From contig NZ_JACCFJ010000001.1 of NCBI RefSeq assembly GCF_013410345.1, forward strand, positions 2,579,001 to 2,643,000: a stretch of 64,000 nucleotides of DNA, in the 5' to 3' direction. This document shows, piece by piece, positions 26,113 through 34,970 of this stretch. How positions within the stretch are numbered: the first letter of the stretch is position 1; every line of letters starts with the position of its first letter. The stretch is from Saccharopolyspora hordei (GTDB lineage: Bacteria; Actinomycetota; Actinomycetes; Mycobacteriales; Pseudonocardiaceae). A model generated the notes under the pieces. That model had not been told where the DNA came from and made no database searches. It was given only the letters and a program-made list of their open reading frames with translations. The position numbers and the translations under genes are program-made.

Positions 26113-27387
26113 CTACTGCGACGGCGTCGAGGACGCGGTCTCCGTGGGAGTGCCCTCCTCGGGCGTCTCCGGGCCCTGCGCGGAGCGGAGGGCGCGCTTG
26201 TGGGGCAGCGCCACGTTGTGCACACCGGAGAGGAGTTCGTGGACCCCGTAGTGCCGCGGGTGGCGGTAGAGGGCCACGCAGAACACCAGGAGCAGCAGCC
26301 CGCTCGCCGCGACGACCGCGACGGCCCCCAGCAGCGGCACCCAGGCGGTGGCGAGGAAGTGCAGCACGTCCAGCGGTTCCTCCACCGCGACCGCGACGGC
26401 GTCGAACACCCGGTCGCCCAGCACGTGCAGGACGAACCCGGTGCCCGCCGTCAGCACGCCGACGACCGGGAGCATCGGGACCGCCAGCACCACGGCCCGC
26501 AGCAGCAGGCGCCACGGCGCGGGGCGCTCGCCGTCGCCCGGGCCGGCCAGCTCGAGCAGCAGCAACCGCTTGCCCGGCGTCCCGCCGGTGGCCCAGGGCA
26601 GCAGGACGTAGTAGGCCAGCAGCACCAGCAGTGGCCCGACCACGAGCGCGTCGTCACGGAGGACGGGCACCAGCACCAGCGTGCCGACCAGCACCGCGAA
26701 CGGCAGCACGCACATGTCCACCACGAACGCCAGCAGGCGCCGTCCCAGCGGGACCGGGCGCCGCGCCAGTGCCGCGTCGTCGATGGAGTCCAGGGTCGGC
26801 AGCCAGCGGGTCAGCGGCCCGGCGAACCACCAACCCAGCAGGGCACCGGAGGTGTTGGTGATGACGTCGTCGACGTCGGCCAACCGGTAGGGGCACTCGT
26901 AGAGGCCCCACACCCCGGTCAGCTGGGTGCACTCGAAGAACAGCGACACGCCCAGGCCGATCGCGGCGGTGGTGAGCAGGCTGCGCTGGAAGTGGTAGCG
27001 CAGGTACACGCCCAGCGGCACCAGCAGCGCGACGTTGAGCAGCGCTTGCCACACGGCCGGGTTGTGCAGCACCAGGGCGCCGACGCTGACCCGCCCCTCG
27101 GCCTCCTTCCAGACGTCGCCGAGGGTGTTGCCCGGCACCAGCGCCGGGTGCGACATCTGCGGGTACTCCGCGCACACGTCCACCCGCCGCGAGGGCAGCG
27201 GGATCAGCGTCATGAAGAACGCGGTCAGCGCGTAGAACAGGAAGCTGTAGAACGACAGCGTGCGCCAGCTCGACATGATCCCGTGCCTGCGGTAGGTGAC
27301 CACGGCGGCGGGAGCGAACAGGACGAGGGCGAGCACCGGGAAGACGACCGCTGCCGTCTTGATGGGCAGCAGGTGAACGCTGGACAC
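26113..27387 (-). CDS. VanZ-like and RDD-domain membrane protein
   Basis: 424 residues. The N-terminal half is VanZ-like: several helices, with the family pattern NVALLVPLGVYLRYHF, FFECTQLTGVWG and YRLADVDDVITNTSGALLGW (about residues 115-190). The C-terminal half is RDD-like: ARRPVPLGRRLLAFVVDM (R-x-x-A-x-x-xD) near residue 220, LPWATGGTPGKRLLLLEL and further helices. VanZ proteins can lower teicoplanin binding; here a general envelope role is all that can be said. GTG 27387 has TATGAT 8 nt upstream, so it is probably leaderless. The tail (residues 390-424) is polar. Confidence 0.8.
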   Translation of the reverse strand: MSSVHLLPIKTAAVVFPVLALVLFAPAAVVTYRRHGIMSSWRTLSFYSFLFYALTAFFMTLIPLPSRRVDVCAEYPQMSHPALVPGNTLGDVWKEAEGRVSVGALVLHNPAVWQALLNVALLVPLGVYLRYHFQRSLLTTAAIGLGVSLFFECTQLTGVWGLYECPYRLADVDDVITNTSGALLGWWFAGPLTRWLPTLDSIDDAALARRPVPLGRRLLAFVVDMCVLPFAVLVGTLVLVPVLRDDALVVGPLLVLLAYYVLLPWATGGTPGKRLLLLELAGPGDGERPAPWRLLLRAVVLAVPMLPVVGVLTAGTGFVLHVLGDRVFDAVAVAVEEPLDVLHFLATAWVPLLGAVAVVAASGLLLLVFCVALYRHPRHYGVHELLSGVHNVALPHKRALRSAQGPETPEEGTPTETASSTPSQ

Positions 27388-27395
27388 GGGCCTCG

Positions 27396-27401
27396 ATCAT
27401 A
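27396..27401 (-). promoter_or_regulatory. Leaderless -10 box of the VanZ-RDD gene
   Basis: On the minus strand TATGAT, a near-consensus -10, ends 8 nt before GTG 27387. It lies immediately behind the stop of the AfsR-like gene. Confidence 0.5.
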
Positions 27402-27404
27402 CGT

Positions 27405-30400
27405 TCACGCCCGGTGGCGCGCGTGCTCGGTGGGTGACCGGTGCCGCGACGCGGCGTGACGGGAGCCAGGTGGTGCCGAGGGAAGCCGCGCGACCAGGGC
27501 GTCCACGCCCGCCGGGTAGTGCTCCTCGCCCTCGGCGAAGCAGCGGCGGACGTCGTCGTCGGGCAAGCGCTTCCGCACCTCGGCGGTGATCCGGTCGACG
27601 TCGCCGCGCTCGGCCGGGGGCAGCGGCACGCCGACCGAGGCGCGCGCCGCCGCGGCCGCCCCGAGCAGCCGGGCGGCGCGGTCCGGGGCGGCCACCGCGT
27701 CGGCACCGGCCAGGCCTTCGAGGGCCAGGGCGACGGCGCGGGGGTCGGCGACGCGGCGCGCGGTCCGGTAGGCGTCGAGGTGGTGCCGGCGGGCGGTGTC
27801 GCGGTCACCGCGCTGCTCGGCGAGGAACCCGAGTTCGGCCAGGAGCAACGCGTTCCCCGGTTCCTGCTCCACCCGGCGGTGCCAGGCGAGCACGCGGCGC
27901 AGGTGCCGCTCGGCCTCGTCGAAGCGGCCTTCGCGGCGCGCCCCGAGCGCCAACCCGGTCTCGGCGTACACCTCGGCGGGGGTGAAGCCGTGCTCGGCCG
28001 CCACCCGCATCGCGCGCCCGTGCAGCTCGCGCGCCCGCGGGTGGTCGTGCCGGAGCAGCGCCACCCGCCCGAGCCAGGACGTCTGGTAGGCCACCTCCGC
28101 CCACAGGCCGAGTTCCTCCGCGCCGCGCAGGGCTTCGGTGTGGTGGCGCTCCGCGCTGTCGTAGTCGCCGGTGGTGGTGGCGATCATGCCGAGCGCGAAC
28201 AGCGCCTGGGCCAGGCCCCAGCGGTCGCCGGTCGCGCGGAACAGCTCGGCGCTGCGCCGCGCGTCGGCCGTGGCGGCGGCGAGGTCACCGCGGGCCATGC
28301 GGTGCGCGGAGCGGTCGCTGAGCGCGGCGGCCAGGCCCCAGCGGTCGTCGAGCGCGGTGAACTCGGCGACCAGCTCGTCCAGCGCCGGTCCGGACGCCGT
28401 CAGGTCCGCGACCGTGCACTGCGCGTGCGTGGTGAACCAGCGGGCGCGGGCCCGTCGTGCGCGATCGGGGACGTCCTGCCACGCCGCGACGTGGTCCACC
28501 GGCTCACCGGCGAGCAGCGCGATGCCCGCGTACCACGCGGCGGCCTCGGCCCGCGCCGGGCCGGAGCCGGCCAGCGCCGCGGCGAGCGACTGCCGGGCCT
28601 CGCTGAGCCTGCCGCGCAGGAACCAGTACCAGCACAGTGCGGTGACCAGCCGCAGCGCCGCTTCCGGGGAGGAGTCGTCGAGGACCGCGCGGAAGGTGGC
28701 CGCCTCGGCGTCGAGCAGCTCCAGCCACCGGCGCTGCTCCGGCCCGCGCAGCCGCTCCGCGGCGCGTTCGGCGAGCGCGGTGCAGTGGTCGTTGCGCCGC
28801 TGCCGCAGCACGTCGTGCTCACCGGCCTCGCGCAACCGCTGCGCGCCGTGGGCGGCGACGCTGTCCAGCAGCCGGTAGCGGCGCCCGCCGTTCCCGGTCT
28901 CGACCGCGACCACGAGCGACTTGTCCACCAGCCGCGCCAGCAGGTCCAGCACCTCCGCCGGGCGGACGTCGTCACCGGAGCACACCGCCTCGGCGGTCTC
29001 CAGGGTGCAGCCGTCGGGGAGGATCGCCAAGCGGCGCAACACGATCCGCTCCGCGGGCGGCAGCAGCTGCCAGCTCCAGTCGATCACCGCGTGCAGCGTC
29101 CGCTGCCGCTCCGGCGCGTCGCGGTGCCCGGAGGTCAGCAGCGCGAATCGGTCGTCCAACTTGGACTCCAGCGCGTGCGGGCCGAGCACCCGGACCCGGG
29201 CGGCGGCCAGCTCCAGCGCCAGCGGGATGCCGTCCAGCCGCCGGCAGATCGCGGCCACCGCGGCGGCGTTCCCGGCGTCGACCGCGAACCCCGGCGAGGA
29301 GGCGGCGGCGCGGGCGGTGAACAGCTGGACCGCGGCCGCGGCGCGCACGGCGGCCGGGTCGGCACCGACGTCGGGAACGGCCAGCGGCGGCACCGGCAGC
29401 AGCGTCTCGCCGGCGATGCCCAGCGGTTCGCGGCTGGTGGCGAGGACGCGCAGGCCCGGCACCGCCCGCACCAGCCGCGCGGCCACCGCCGCGGCCGAGG
29501 CGACGACGTGCTCGCAGTTGTCCAGCACCAGCAGGACCTGCTTGTCGCGGAACGCGTCCACGAGCGGGTCGGCGGTGCCCAGCGCGGACTCCTGCACCCC
29601 CGCGGCGGCGAGCACGGCGTGCTCCACCGAGCAGGTGGTGTCCTCCTCCGCCGGGATCCCGGCGAGCTCGACCAGCCACACGCCGTCCCGGAACGCGGTC
29701 CCGCGCGCGGCTTCGACCGCCAGCCGCGTCTTGCCGACACCGCCCGGCCCGGTCAGCGTGACCAGCCGGGAGGTGCCCAGCAGCGCCCGCACCTCGGCGA
29801 TCTCACCGTCCCGGCCGACCAGCTCGGTCACCGGGGCGGGCAGGTTGTGCGGGGCCGCGGTCGGGGCGGCCAGGGAGGCGTCCTGGGTCAGGATCGCCTG
29901 CTGGAGCTCGACCAGCTCCGGGCCCGGGTCGATGCCCAGCTCCTCGGCCAGCCGCTCGCGGAGGTCCGCCAGCGCGGCCAACGCCTCGCCCTGCCGCCCG
30001 GCGCGGTACAGCGCCCGCGCGTGCAGGGCGCACAGGCGTTCCCGCAGCGGGTGCGCGGCCACCAGCTCGCCCAGCTCACCGGCGAGGGCGGCGTGCTCGC
30101 CCAGTTCCAGGCGGACCTCGGCGAACTCCTCCAGCGCGGCGAGGCGCTCCTCCAGCCGCTGGCGGACGGCGAGCGCGAACGGCTCGTCGGTGAAGTCGGC
30201 GAACGCGGGACCCCGCCACAGCGCCAGCGCGTCGGCGAGCAGCGCCCGGCGCGCGGCGGGGGCCTCCGTCGCGCGGGCCTGCGCGACGAGGCGGCGGAAC
30301 CGGTGCGCGTCGACGGCGTCCGCGTCGGCGGCCAGCGCGTAGCCGGCGGGGCCGCGGGTGACCAGCTCGCGTCCGATCGCCCTGCGCAGCTGCGACACCT

Positions 30401-30593
30401 TGGTCTGCACCGTGTTGGTCGGGTTGCCGGGCGGCTCGGCGCCCCACAGGTCGTCGACCAGGCGGTCGGTCGGCACCGGCCCGTCGTGCGCGAGCAGCAC
30501 CGCGAGCAGGGCGCGGACCTTCGCCTCGGGCACCGCGACCGGTTCGCCCTCGGCGGTCCACACCCCCAGCGGGCCGAGGACTCCGAATCGCAC
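27405..30593 (-). CDS. AfsR/SARP-type regulator with BTAD, NB-ARC and TPR regions
   Basis: 1062 residues from GTG 30593. Residues 1-95 are an OmpR-like winged helix (VRFGVLGPLGVW, AKVRALLAVLLAHDG, PTNTVQTKVSQLRRAIG). Residues about 96-245 are the BTAD helical domain (YALAADADAVDAHRFRRL and YRAGRQGEALAALADLRE). A STAND ATPase follows, with P-loop GPGGVGKTRLA near residue 290 and LLVLDNCEHV near residue 370. The C-terminal 450 residues are TPR-like helices. Such proteins activate secondary-metabolite or stress genes. No biosynthetic cluster is in the window; the imine-reductase-like gene is divergent from it. TACGGT 6 nt upstream suggests a leaderless transcript. Confidence 0.87.
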   Translation of the reverse strand: MRFGVLGPLGVWTAEGEPVAVPEAKVRALLAVLLAHDGPVPTDRLVDDLWGAEPPGNPTNTVQTKVSQLRRAIGRELVTRGPAGYALAADADAVDAHRFRRLVAQARATEAPAARRALLADALALWRGPAFADFTDEPFALAVRQRLEERLAALEEFAEVRLELGEHAALAGELGELVAAHPLRERLCALHARALYRAGRQGEALAALADLRERLAEELGIDPGPELVELQQAILTQDASLAAPTAAPHNLPAPVTELVGRDGEIAEVRALLGTSRLVTLTGPGGVGKTRLAVEAARGTAFRDGVWLVELAGIPAEEDTTCSVEHAVLAAAGVQESALGTADPLVDAFRDKQVLLVLDNCEHVVASAAAVAARLVRAVPGLRVLATSREPLGIAGETLLPVPPLAVPDVGADPAAVRAAAAVQLFTARAAASSPGFAVDAGNAAAVAAICRRLDGIPLALELAAARVRVLGPHALESKLDDRFALLTSGHRDAPERQRTLHAVIDWSWQLLPPAERIVLRRLAILPDGCTLETAEAVCSGDDVRPAEVLDLLARLVDKSLVVAVETGNGGRRYRLLDSVAAHGAQRLREAGEHDVLRQRRNDHCTALAERAAERLRGPEQRRWLELLDAEAATFRAVLDDSSPEAALRLVTALCWYWFLRGRLSEARQSLAAALAGSGPARAEAAAWYAGIALLAGEPVDHVAAWQDVPDRARRARARWFTTHAQCTVADLTASGPALDELVAEFTALDDRWGLAAALSDRSAHRMARGDLAAATADARRSAELFRATGDRWGLAQALFALGMIATTTGDYDSAERHHTEALRGAEELGLWAEVAYQTSWLGRVALLRHDHPRARELHGRAMRVAAEHGFTPAEVYAETGLALGARREGRFDEAERHLRRVLAWHRRVEQEPGNALLLAELGFLAEQRGDRDTARRHHLDAYRTARRVADPRAVALALEGLAGADAVAAPDRAARLLGAAAAARASVGVPLPPAERGDVDRITAEVRKRLPDDDVRRCFAEGEEHYPAGVDALVARLPSAPPGSRHAASRHRSPTEHARHRA

Positions 30594-30599
30594 GCACCC

Positions 30600-30605
30600 A
30601 CCGTA
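30600..30605 (-). promoter_or_regulatory. Leaderless -10 box of the AfsR-like gene
   Basis: On the minus strand TACGGT ends 6 nt before GTG 30593. This supports 30593 over the longer frame that would begin at 30656. Confidence 0.5.
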
Positions 30606-30709
30606 GCCCGCGCACGAGCCGCCCCCAGCCGTTCGTGCGCGTCCCGTGCGCGCCACCGGGCACGGTGGACACCGCCTCGCACGGAGGGACGAGACGGAGG
30701 AGAGGGAAC

Positions 30710-31573
30710 GTGAACGAGCCAGTCACCGTGATCGGCCTGGGGCCGATGGGACGGGCCATGACCGGTGCCCTGCTGGACGCCGGGCACCCGGTGACGGTGT
30801 GGAACCGGACCGCGAGCCGGGCCGACGGTGTGGTGGCGCGCGGCGCGGTGCTCGCCGCGAGCCCGGCCGAGGCGGTGCGCGCCAGCGAGGTGGTCGTGCT
30901 CAGCCTGACCGACTACCAGGCGATGTACGACGTCCTGGGCCCGGTCGAGGACCTGTCCGGCACGGTGCTGGTCAACCTCAGCTCGGACAGCCCGGAGACG
31001 ACCCGCGCGGCGGCGGCCTGGGCCGCGCGGCGCGGTGCCCGGTTCCTCACCGGCGGGGTGATGGTGCCGGCCCCGGTGGTCGGCACCCCGGACGCCTACG
31101 TCCACTACAGCGGGCCGTGGGACGTCTTCGCCGCGCACGAGGAGACGTTGCGGGTCATCGGGGTCCCGCACCACATGGGCACCGATCCCGGCCTGGCCCA
31201 GCTGCACTACCAGGCCGGCCTGGACGTGTTCCTCACCACGCTGTCGGCCTTCCTGCACGGGACAGCGCTGCTGGGCCGGGCCGGGGTGACGGCGGCGGAG
31301 TTCGCGCCGTGGGCGGCGCGGGTCCTGCGCCTGGTGGTCGACCTCCTGCCAGGCGCCGCCGAGCAGGTCGACGCCGACCACCACCCCGGGGACCTGAGCA
31401 CCGCCCGGATGATGGGGGCGTCCGCCGCCCACGTCCTGGCGGCCAGCGAGGAGGCGGGCATCGACCTCGGCCTCCCGCGCGCGGTCAAGGCCCACTACGA
31501 CCGCGCGATCGCCGCGGGCCGCGGCGGTGACGACTGGACCAGCCTGGTCCACGGCGTCCGCGACCCCGGCTAG
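30710..31573 (+). CDS. NAD(P)-dependent imine-reductase-like / 6PGDH-type dehydrogenase
   Basis: 287 residues from GTG 30710, preceded by GGAGGAGAGG. The N-terminal Rossmann motif is VIGLGPMGRAM (residues 7-17) with VWNRTASRA, an NADP-type loop. VLVNLSSDSPETTRAAAAWA is the linker typical of beta-hydroxyacid dehydrogenases, but the lysine of that family is not in place. The C-terminal domain (YQAGLDVFLTTLSAF, then DLSTARMMGASAAHVLAAS) matches imine reductases. These enzymes reduce cyclic imines; the native substrate is unknown. It is divergent from the AfsR-like gene, which may control it. Confidence 0.8.
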   Translation: MNEPVTVIGLGPMGRAMTGALLDAGHPVTVWNRTASRADGVVARGAVLAASPAEAVRASEVVVLSLTDYQAMYDVLGPVEDLSGTVLVNLSSDSPETTRAAAAWAARRGARFLTGGVMVPAPVVGTPDAYVHYSGPWDVFAAHEETLRVIGVPHHMGTDPGLAQLHYQAGLDVFLTTLSAFLHGTALLGRAGVTAAEFAPWAARVLRLVVDLLPGAAEQVDADHHPGDLSTARMMGASAAHVLAASEEAGIDLGLPRAVKAHYDRAIAAGRGGDDWTSLVHGVRDPG

Positions 31574-31585
31574 GCACGTCCGCGG

Positions 31586-32485
31586 TCACTGCCCGGCGAA
31601 GGTGCCGATCACCTCCGGGTGGGCGTCGGCCCACTTCTTGGCCGCCTGCTGCTCCTGCCCCTTCTGGGCGCTGTTGATCTCGTTCTCCAGCGAGGCCAGC
31701 TGCTCGTCGGTCAGCCGGAACTTCTTGATCATCTCCGTGACCTCGGGGAAGTCCTGGCTGAACCCGGCGCGGCCGACCGCGTGCAGCTGCTCGGCCTGGC
31801 CCATCGCGCCCTTCGGGTCCTGCAGGTCCTTCAGCGGGTAGCGGGCGTAGGCCCAGTGCGGGTGCCACAGGGTGACCACGATCGGCTTCTGGTCCTTGGT
31901 CGCCCGCTCCAGCGCGGCCAGCATCGCCGTGGTGGAGGAGGTCTGCAGGGTGTACTCACCGCCCAGGTCGTAGGCCGGGATCGCGCTGTCCCTCGTGGTG
32001 CGGGTCAGCCCCGCGCCCGGGTCGATCCCGGTGATCACCCCGCCGAACTCGGCGCCGCGGCCCTTGAGGTCCTCGATCGAGTTGACGTCCAGGAGGTACT
32101 TCGGCACCGCGATGTTCAGCGTGCCCTGGTCGTACCAGACTCCGAGGTCCTCCAGCTGCGGGCCGTACTGCGCCCAGTAGTCCGCGTGGGTCTGCGGCAG
32201 CCAGGCGTCCAGGAAGAGGTCCGGGTTGCCCTGGGCGAGCCCGGCGTAGATCGGCCCGACCTCCAGCTCGGTGGCGTTGACGGTGTAGCCCTTGCGCTCC
32301 AGGAGCTCCTTGAACAGGTAGGTGACCGCGATGTCCTCGTCCCAGGCGATGTAGCCGATGTTGATGGCCTTCGCCTCCTGGCCGGTCTGCGCTTCGCGGC
32401 CACCGCACCCGGCGGCGAGCAGGACGAGTGCGGCCAGCGCGGCGAGGATCGCGGTGAACCTCCGTGGTCTTCTGCTGGACAACAT
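31586..32485 (-). CDS. Glycine-betaine ABC transporter substrate-binding lipoprotein (OpuAC-like)
   Basis: 299 residues. Signal peptide with lipobox LLAAGC, cysteine near residue 27, so it is a lipoprotein. The mature part is an OpuAC-type fold: INIGYIAWDEDIAVTYLFKE, LELGPIYAGLAQGNPDLFLDAWLP-like region near residue 75 and TLWHPHWAYARYPLKDL. The aromatic residues Trp and Tyr needed for a quaternary-ammonium cage are present. ATG 32485 is chosen; TTG 32491 is possible. It is the last gene of the three-gene operon (ATPase, permease, binding protein) and probably serves osmoprotection. It converges on the imine-reductase-like gene. Confidence 0.9.
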   Translation of the reverse strand: MLSSRRPRRFTAILAALAALVLLAAGCGGREAQTGQEAKAINIGYIAWDEDIAVTYLFKELLERKGYTVNATELEVGPIYAGLAQGNPDLFLDAWLPQTHADYWAQYGPQLEDLGVWYDQGTLNIAVPKYLLDVNSIEDLKGRGAEFGGVITGIDPGAGLTRTTRDSAIPAYDLGGEYTLQTSSTTAMLAALERATKDQKPIVVTLWHPHWAYARYPLKDLQDPKGAMGQAEQLHAVGRAGFSQDFPEVTEMIKKFRLTDEQLASLENEINSAQKGQEQQAAKKWADAHPEVIGTFAGQ

Positions 32486-32522
32486 GTGCAACCTGCCTCC
32501 CTTCGACGGCCGCCGGACGCCT

Positions 32523-33419
32523 TCATCCGGTCTTGGCCGCTCTGCGCTCCGCTCGCGCCACCGGCGAGCGGTCCGAGAGCACGGCGGTGACGCGGTCCAG
32601 GTAGACCGCCAGGATCACCACCGCGATGCCGGCTTCGAAGCCCTGCGCGAGCTGGACCCGGGTGACCGCCTCGTAGATGTCCGAACCCAGCCCGGGGGCG
32701 CCCACCATGCCCGCGATGACCACCATCGACAGGGCCAGCATGATCACCTGGTTGACGCCGGCCATGATCGACGGCATGGCCAGCGGCAGCTGGATGCCGG
32801 TGAGGACCTTCAGCGGCGGTGCGCCGAACGCCTCGCCCGCCTCGACGACCTCGCGGTCGACCTGCCGGATGCCCAGCTCGGTCAGCCGCACGCCGGGCGG
32901 CAGCGAGAAGATCACGGTGGCGACCACGCCCGGCACCTCGCCGATGTTGAAGAACACGATCACCGGGACGAGGTAGACGAACGCGGGCATGGTCTGCATC
33001 AGGTCCAGCACCGGCCGCACCACCGCGCTGACCCCGCTGTTGCGCGCCACCAGGACGCCCAGCGGGATGCCGATCGCGATCGAGATGGCGGTGGCCACCA
33101 GCACCAGCGACAGCGTCTGCATCGCCGCTGGGAACTCCTGCATGCTGGCGACCAGGCCGAAGCCGACCAGGCTGAACAGGCCGAACCGCCAGCCGCGCAG
33201 CCACCACCCGAGGGCGGCGAACACCAGCACCACCGCCAGGGCCGGCAGGGAGGCCAGCGCGGCGGACAGGCCGGTGACCGCCGAGCGCAGCACCAGGTCG
33301 ATGGTGTCGAACACCGGGCCGACGTTGTCGTTGAGCCAGTCGACGGCCGCCGCGAACCAGTCGCCGACCGGGACCCGCGGCAGGCCGGGCTGGGCGGGGA
33401 GGGGCAGCAGGTCACGCAT
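32523..33419 (-). CDS. Glycine-betaine ABC transporter permease (ProW/OpuAB-like)
   Basis: 298 residues from ATG 33419, overlapping the ATPase stop by 8 nt. The N-terminus carries FAAAVDWLNDNVGPVFDTI, a periplasmic-type amphipathic stretch, followed by about six membrane helices. The EAA loop appears as VVEAGEAFGAPPLKVLTGIQLPLAMPSIMAGVNQVIMLAL, the ProW hallmark. It forms the membrane channel of the compatible-solute importer. Confidence 0.92.
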   Translation of the reverse strand: MRDLLPLPAQPGLPRVPVGDWFAAAVDWLNDNVGPVFDTIDLVLRSAVTGLSAALASLPALAVVLVFAALGWWLRGWRFGLFSLVGFGLVASMQEFPAAMQTLSLVLVATAISIAIGIPLGVLVARNSGVSAVVRPVLDLMQTMPAFVYLVPVIVFFNIGEVPGVVATVIFSLPPGVRLTELGIRQVDREVVEAGEAFGAPPLKVLTGIQLPLAMPSIMAGVNQVIMLALSMVVIAGMVGAPGLGSDIYEAVTRVQLAQGFEAGIAVVILAVYLDRVTAVLSDRSPVARAERRAAKTG

Positions 33420-34461
33420 CGGACACCTCCTGGACCGCCACGGGGGCGTCCGCCTCGTGGCTCAACGCCTCGAAGATCGCGGTCGGCGTCACCGCACCGA
33501 GCAGCTGCCGGCGGTCGTCGACCACCGGCACCGGCTCGGGGTGCTCACGCATCCGCGGGAACAGGTCCTTCAGCGGCAGGGACGCGGGTACCGGCTCCGC
33601 GCCCGCCGGGGCGGTGACCCGCGGGTCCGCCAGCGCGCCCGCGGTGAGCACCCGGGTGCGGTCGACGTCCTGGACGAACCGGGCCACGTACGCGTCGGCG
33701 GGTTCGCGCAGGATCTCCTCGGCGGTGCCGATCTGCACGATGCGCCCGGCCCGCATCATCGCGATGCGGTCGCCCAGCCGCATGGCCTCGTTGAGGTCGT
33801 GGGTGATGAAGACGATCGTCTTGCCCAGCTGGGCGTTGAGGTCGAGCAGCTGGTCCTGCATCTCGCGCTTGATCAGCGGGTCCAGCGCGCTGAACGCCTC
33901 GTCCATCAGCAGCACGTCGGTCTGGGCGGCCAGCGCCCGCGCCAGGCCGACGCGCTGCCGCATCCCGCCGGAGAGCTGCTGCGGGTAGCGGTCACCCCAG
34001 CCCTCCAGCCCCACCAGCCGCAACGCCTCGGTGGCCCCCGCGGCGATCTCGTCCTTGCCGGCGCCGCGGACCGACAAGCCGTAGGCGACGTTGTCCAGCA
34101 CGGTGCGGTGCGGGAAGAGCGCGAAGTGCTGGAAGACCATGCTCATCGTGCGCTGGCGCATCGCGCGCAGCGCCTTGCCGGACATCGCGGTGATGTCCTC
34201 GCCGTCGACGAACACGCGGCCGGAGGTCGGCGTGAGCAGCCCGTTGAGCATCCGGATCAAGGTCGACTTGCCGGAACCGGACAGGCCCATGACCACGAAG
34301 GTCTCGCCCTCGCGCACCTCGAACGACGCGTCGACCACCGCGGCGGTGCCGCCCGCCTCGGCGATCTCGTCCGGGTCGGCTCCGGCCTCGAGCCGGCGGA
34401 CCAGCTCCGCCGGCTGTGGCCCGAAGACCTTGTAGAGCCGTTCCACACGTACCGATGTCAC
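33412..34461 (-). CDS. Glycine-betaine ABC transporter ATPase with CBS domain (ProV/OpuAA-like)
   Basis: 349 residues from GTG 34461, with GGAGG 9 nt upstream. The P-loop GLSGSGKST lies near residue 59. QLSGGMRQRVGLARAL and LLMDEAFSALDPLIKREMQ are typical of ProV. The N-terminal LYKVFGPQPAELVRRLEAG is the family's marker. The C-terminal 80 residues are a short CBS region (LKDLFPRMREHPEPVPVVDDRRQLLGAVTP), which in OpuA senses ionic strength. First gene of the osmolyte operon; the promoter probably lies in the 509-nt region to its right. Confidence 0.92.
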   Translation of the reverse strand: MTSVRVERLYKVFGPQPAELVRRLEAGADPDEIAEAGGTAAVVDASFEVREGETFVVMGLSGSGKSTLIRMLNGLLTPTSGRVFVDGEDITAMSGKALRAMRQRTMSMVFQHFALFPHRTVLDNVAYGLSVRGAGKDEIAAGATEALRLVGLEGWGDRYPQQLSGGMRQRVGLARALAAQTDVLLMDEAFSALDPLIKREMQDQLLDLNAQLGKTIVFITHDLNEAMRLGDRIAMMRAGRIVQIGTAEEILREPADAYVARFVQDVDRTRVLTAGALADPRVTAPAGAEPVPASLPLKDLFPRMREHPEPVPVVDDRRQLLGAVTPTAIFEALSHEADAPVAVQEVSDA

Positions 34462-34970
34462 CGGATCGCCTCCACCCGCTCATCCGGCTCCGGGTGTTTC
34501 GCGCACCCGGTGCCGCGGGCAGCGTGGGTGGTCGGCCGGGCCGATCAACGCACGGTGCCCGGAATCGCGTTCTCCACCTTCCGATCCCGTTCTCCGATCA
34601 TGGTTCCCACCGGGTCGAACGGAGCCCTTCGAACCGAGATCTCTTTCCCGTGCGCACCACTGAGGCGCGTGTGAACAGTGCCGATGCGCTGTCGCGGTGT
34701 GTGCGGACCTGCTGTGGACACTGATGATTCCACCTCGGTGGCGAAATGGCGAAGTGGTCTGGTTTGGCCTTCCGGTCTTGTCGGACTCGTTTTCCCCCTG
34801 TGATCTGCGGGAGATCAGGCGTGAACGGGTCCGTCGATCGGATCCCGGCGTTCCCGGGGGCGCGTCCGGTGGGTGTGGTGCGCTCGGAGCGACCGGGGCT
34901 CCCACGATGTGATACGGGCGATCCCCCGGATGGCGGCACCCACCACAGGGGGACGTTTAAGGTCGGGTGC
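34462..34970. other. 509-nt intergenic region between the osmolyte operon and mshC
   Basis: No convincing gene. The frame open upstream of mshC from 34746 is low-quality and lacks a ribosome binding site. The middle (34560-34800) is less GC-rich than the rest of the window, as expected for promoters. I see a 6-bp dyad TGATCT (34801-34806) / AGATCA (34812-34817) and, at the right end, TAAGGT (34958-34963) seven nt before the mshC ATG. The minus-strand promoter of the betaine operon should also lie here but I cannot place it. Confidence 0.6.

Noticed and set aside
27441..30713. 1090-codon open frame on the plus strand opposite the AfsR-like gene
   Set aside because: Low-complexity Gly/Arg/Gln composition and no recognisable domain; the minus strand has the winged-helix, BTAD and P-loop motifs.
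34605..34650. tRNA-like GGTTCGAA on the minus strand
   Set aside because: The flanking bases do not pair as a T-stem and no acceptor or anticodon arm can be built.
34746..34970. 75-codon N-terminal extension of mshC
   Set aside because: MshC proteins start at MQPW or the like, the extension has no ribosome binding site, and a leaderless -10 box precedes ATG 34971.
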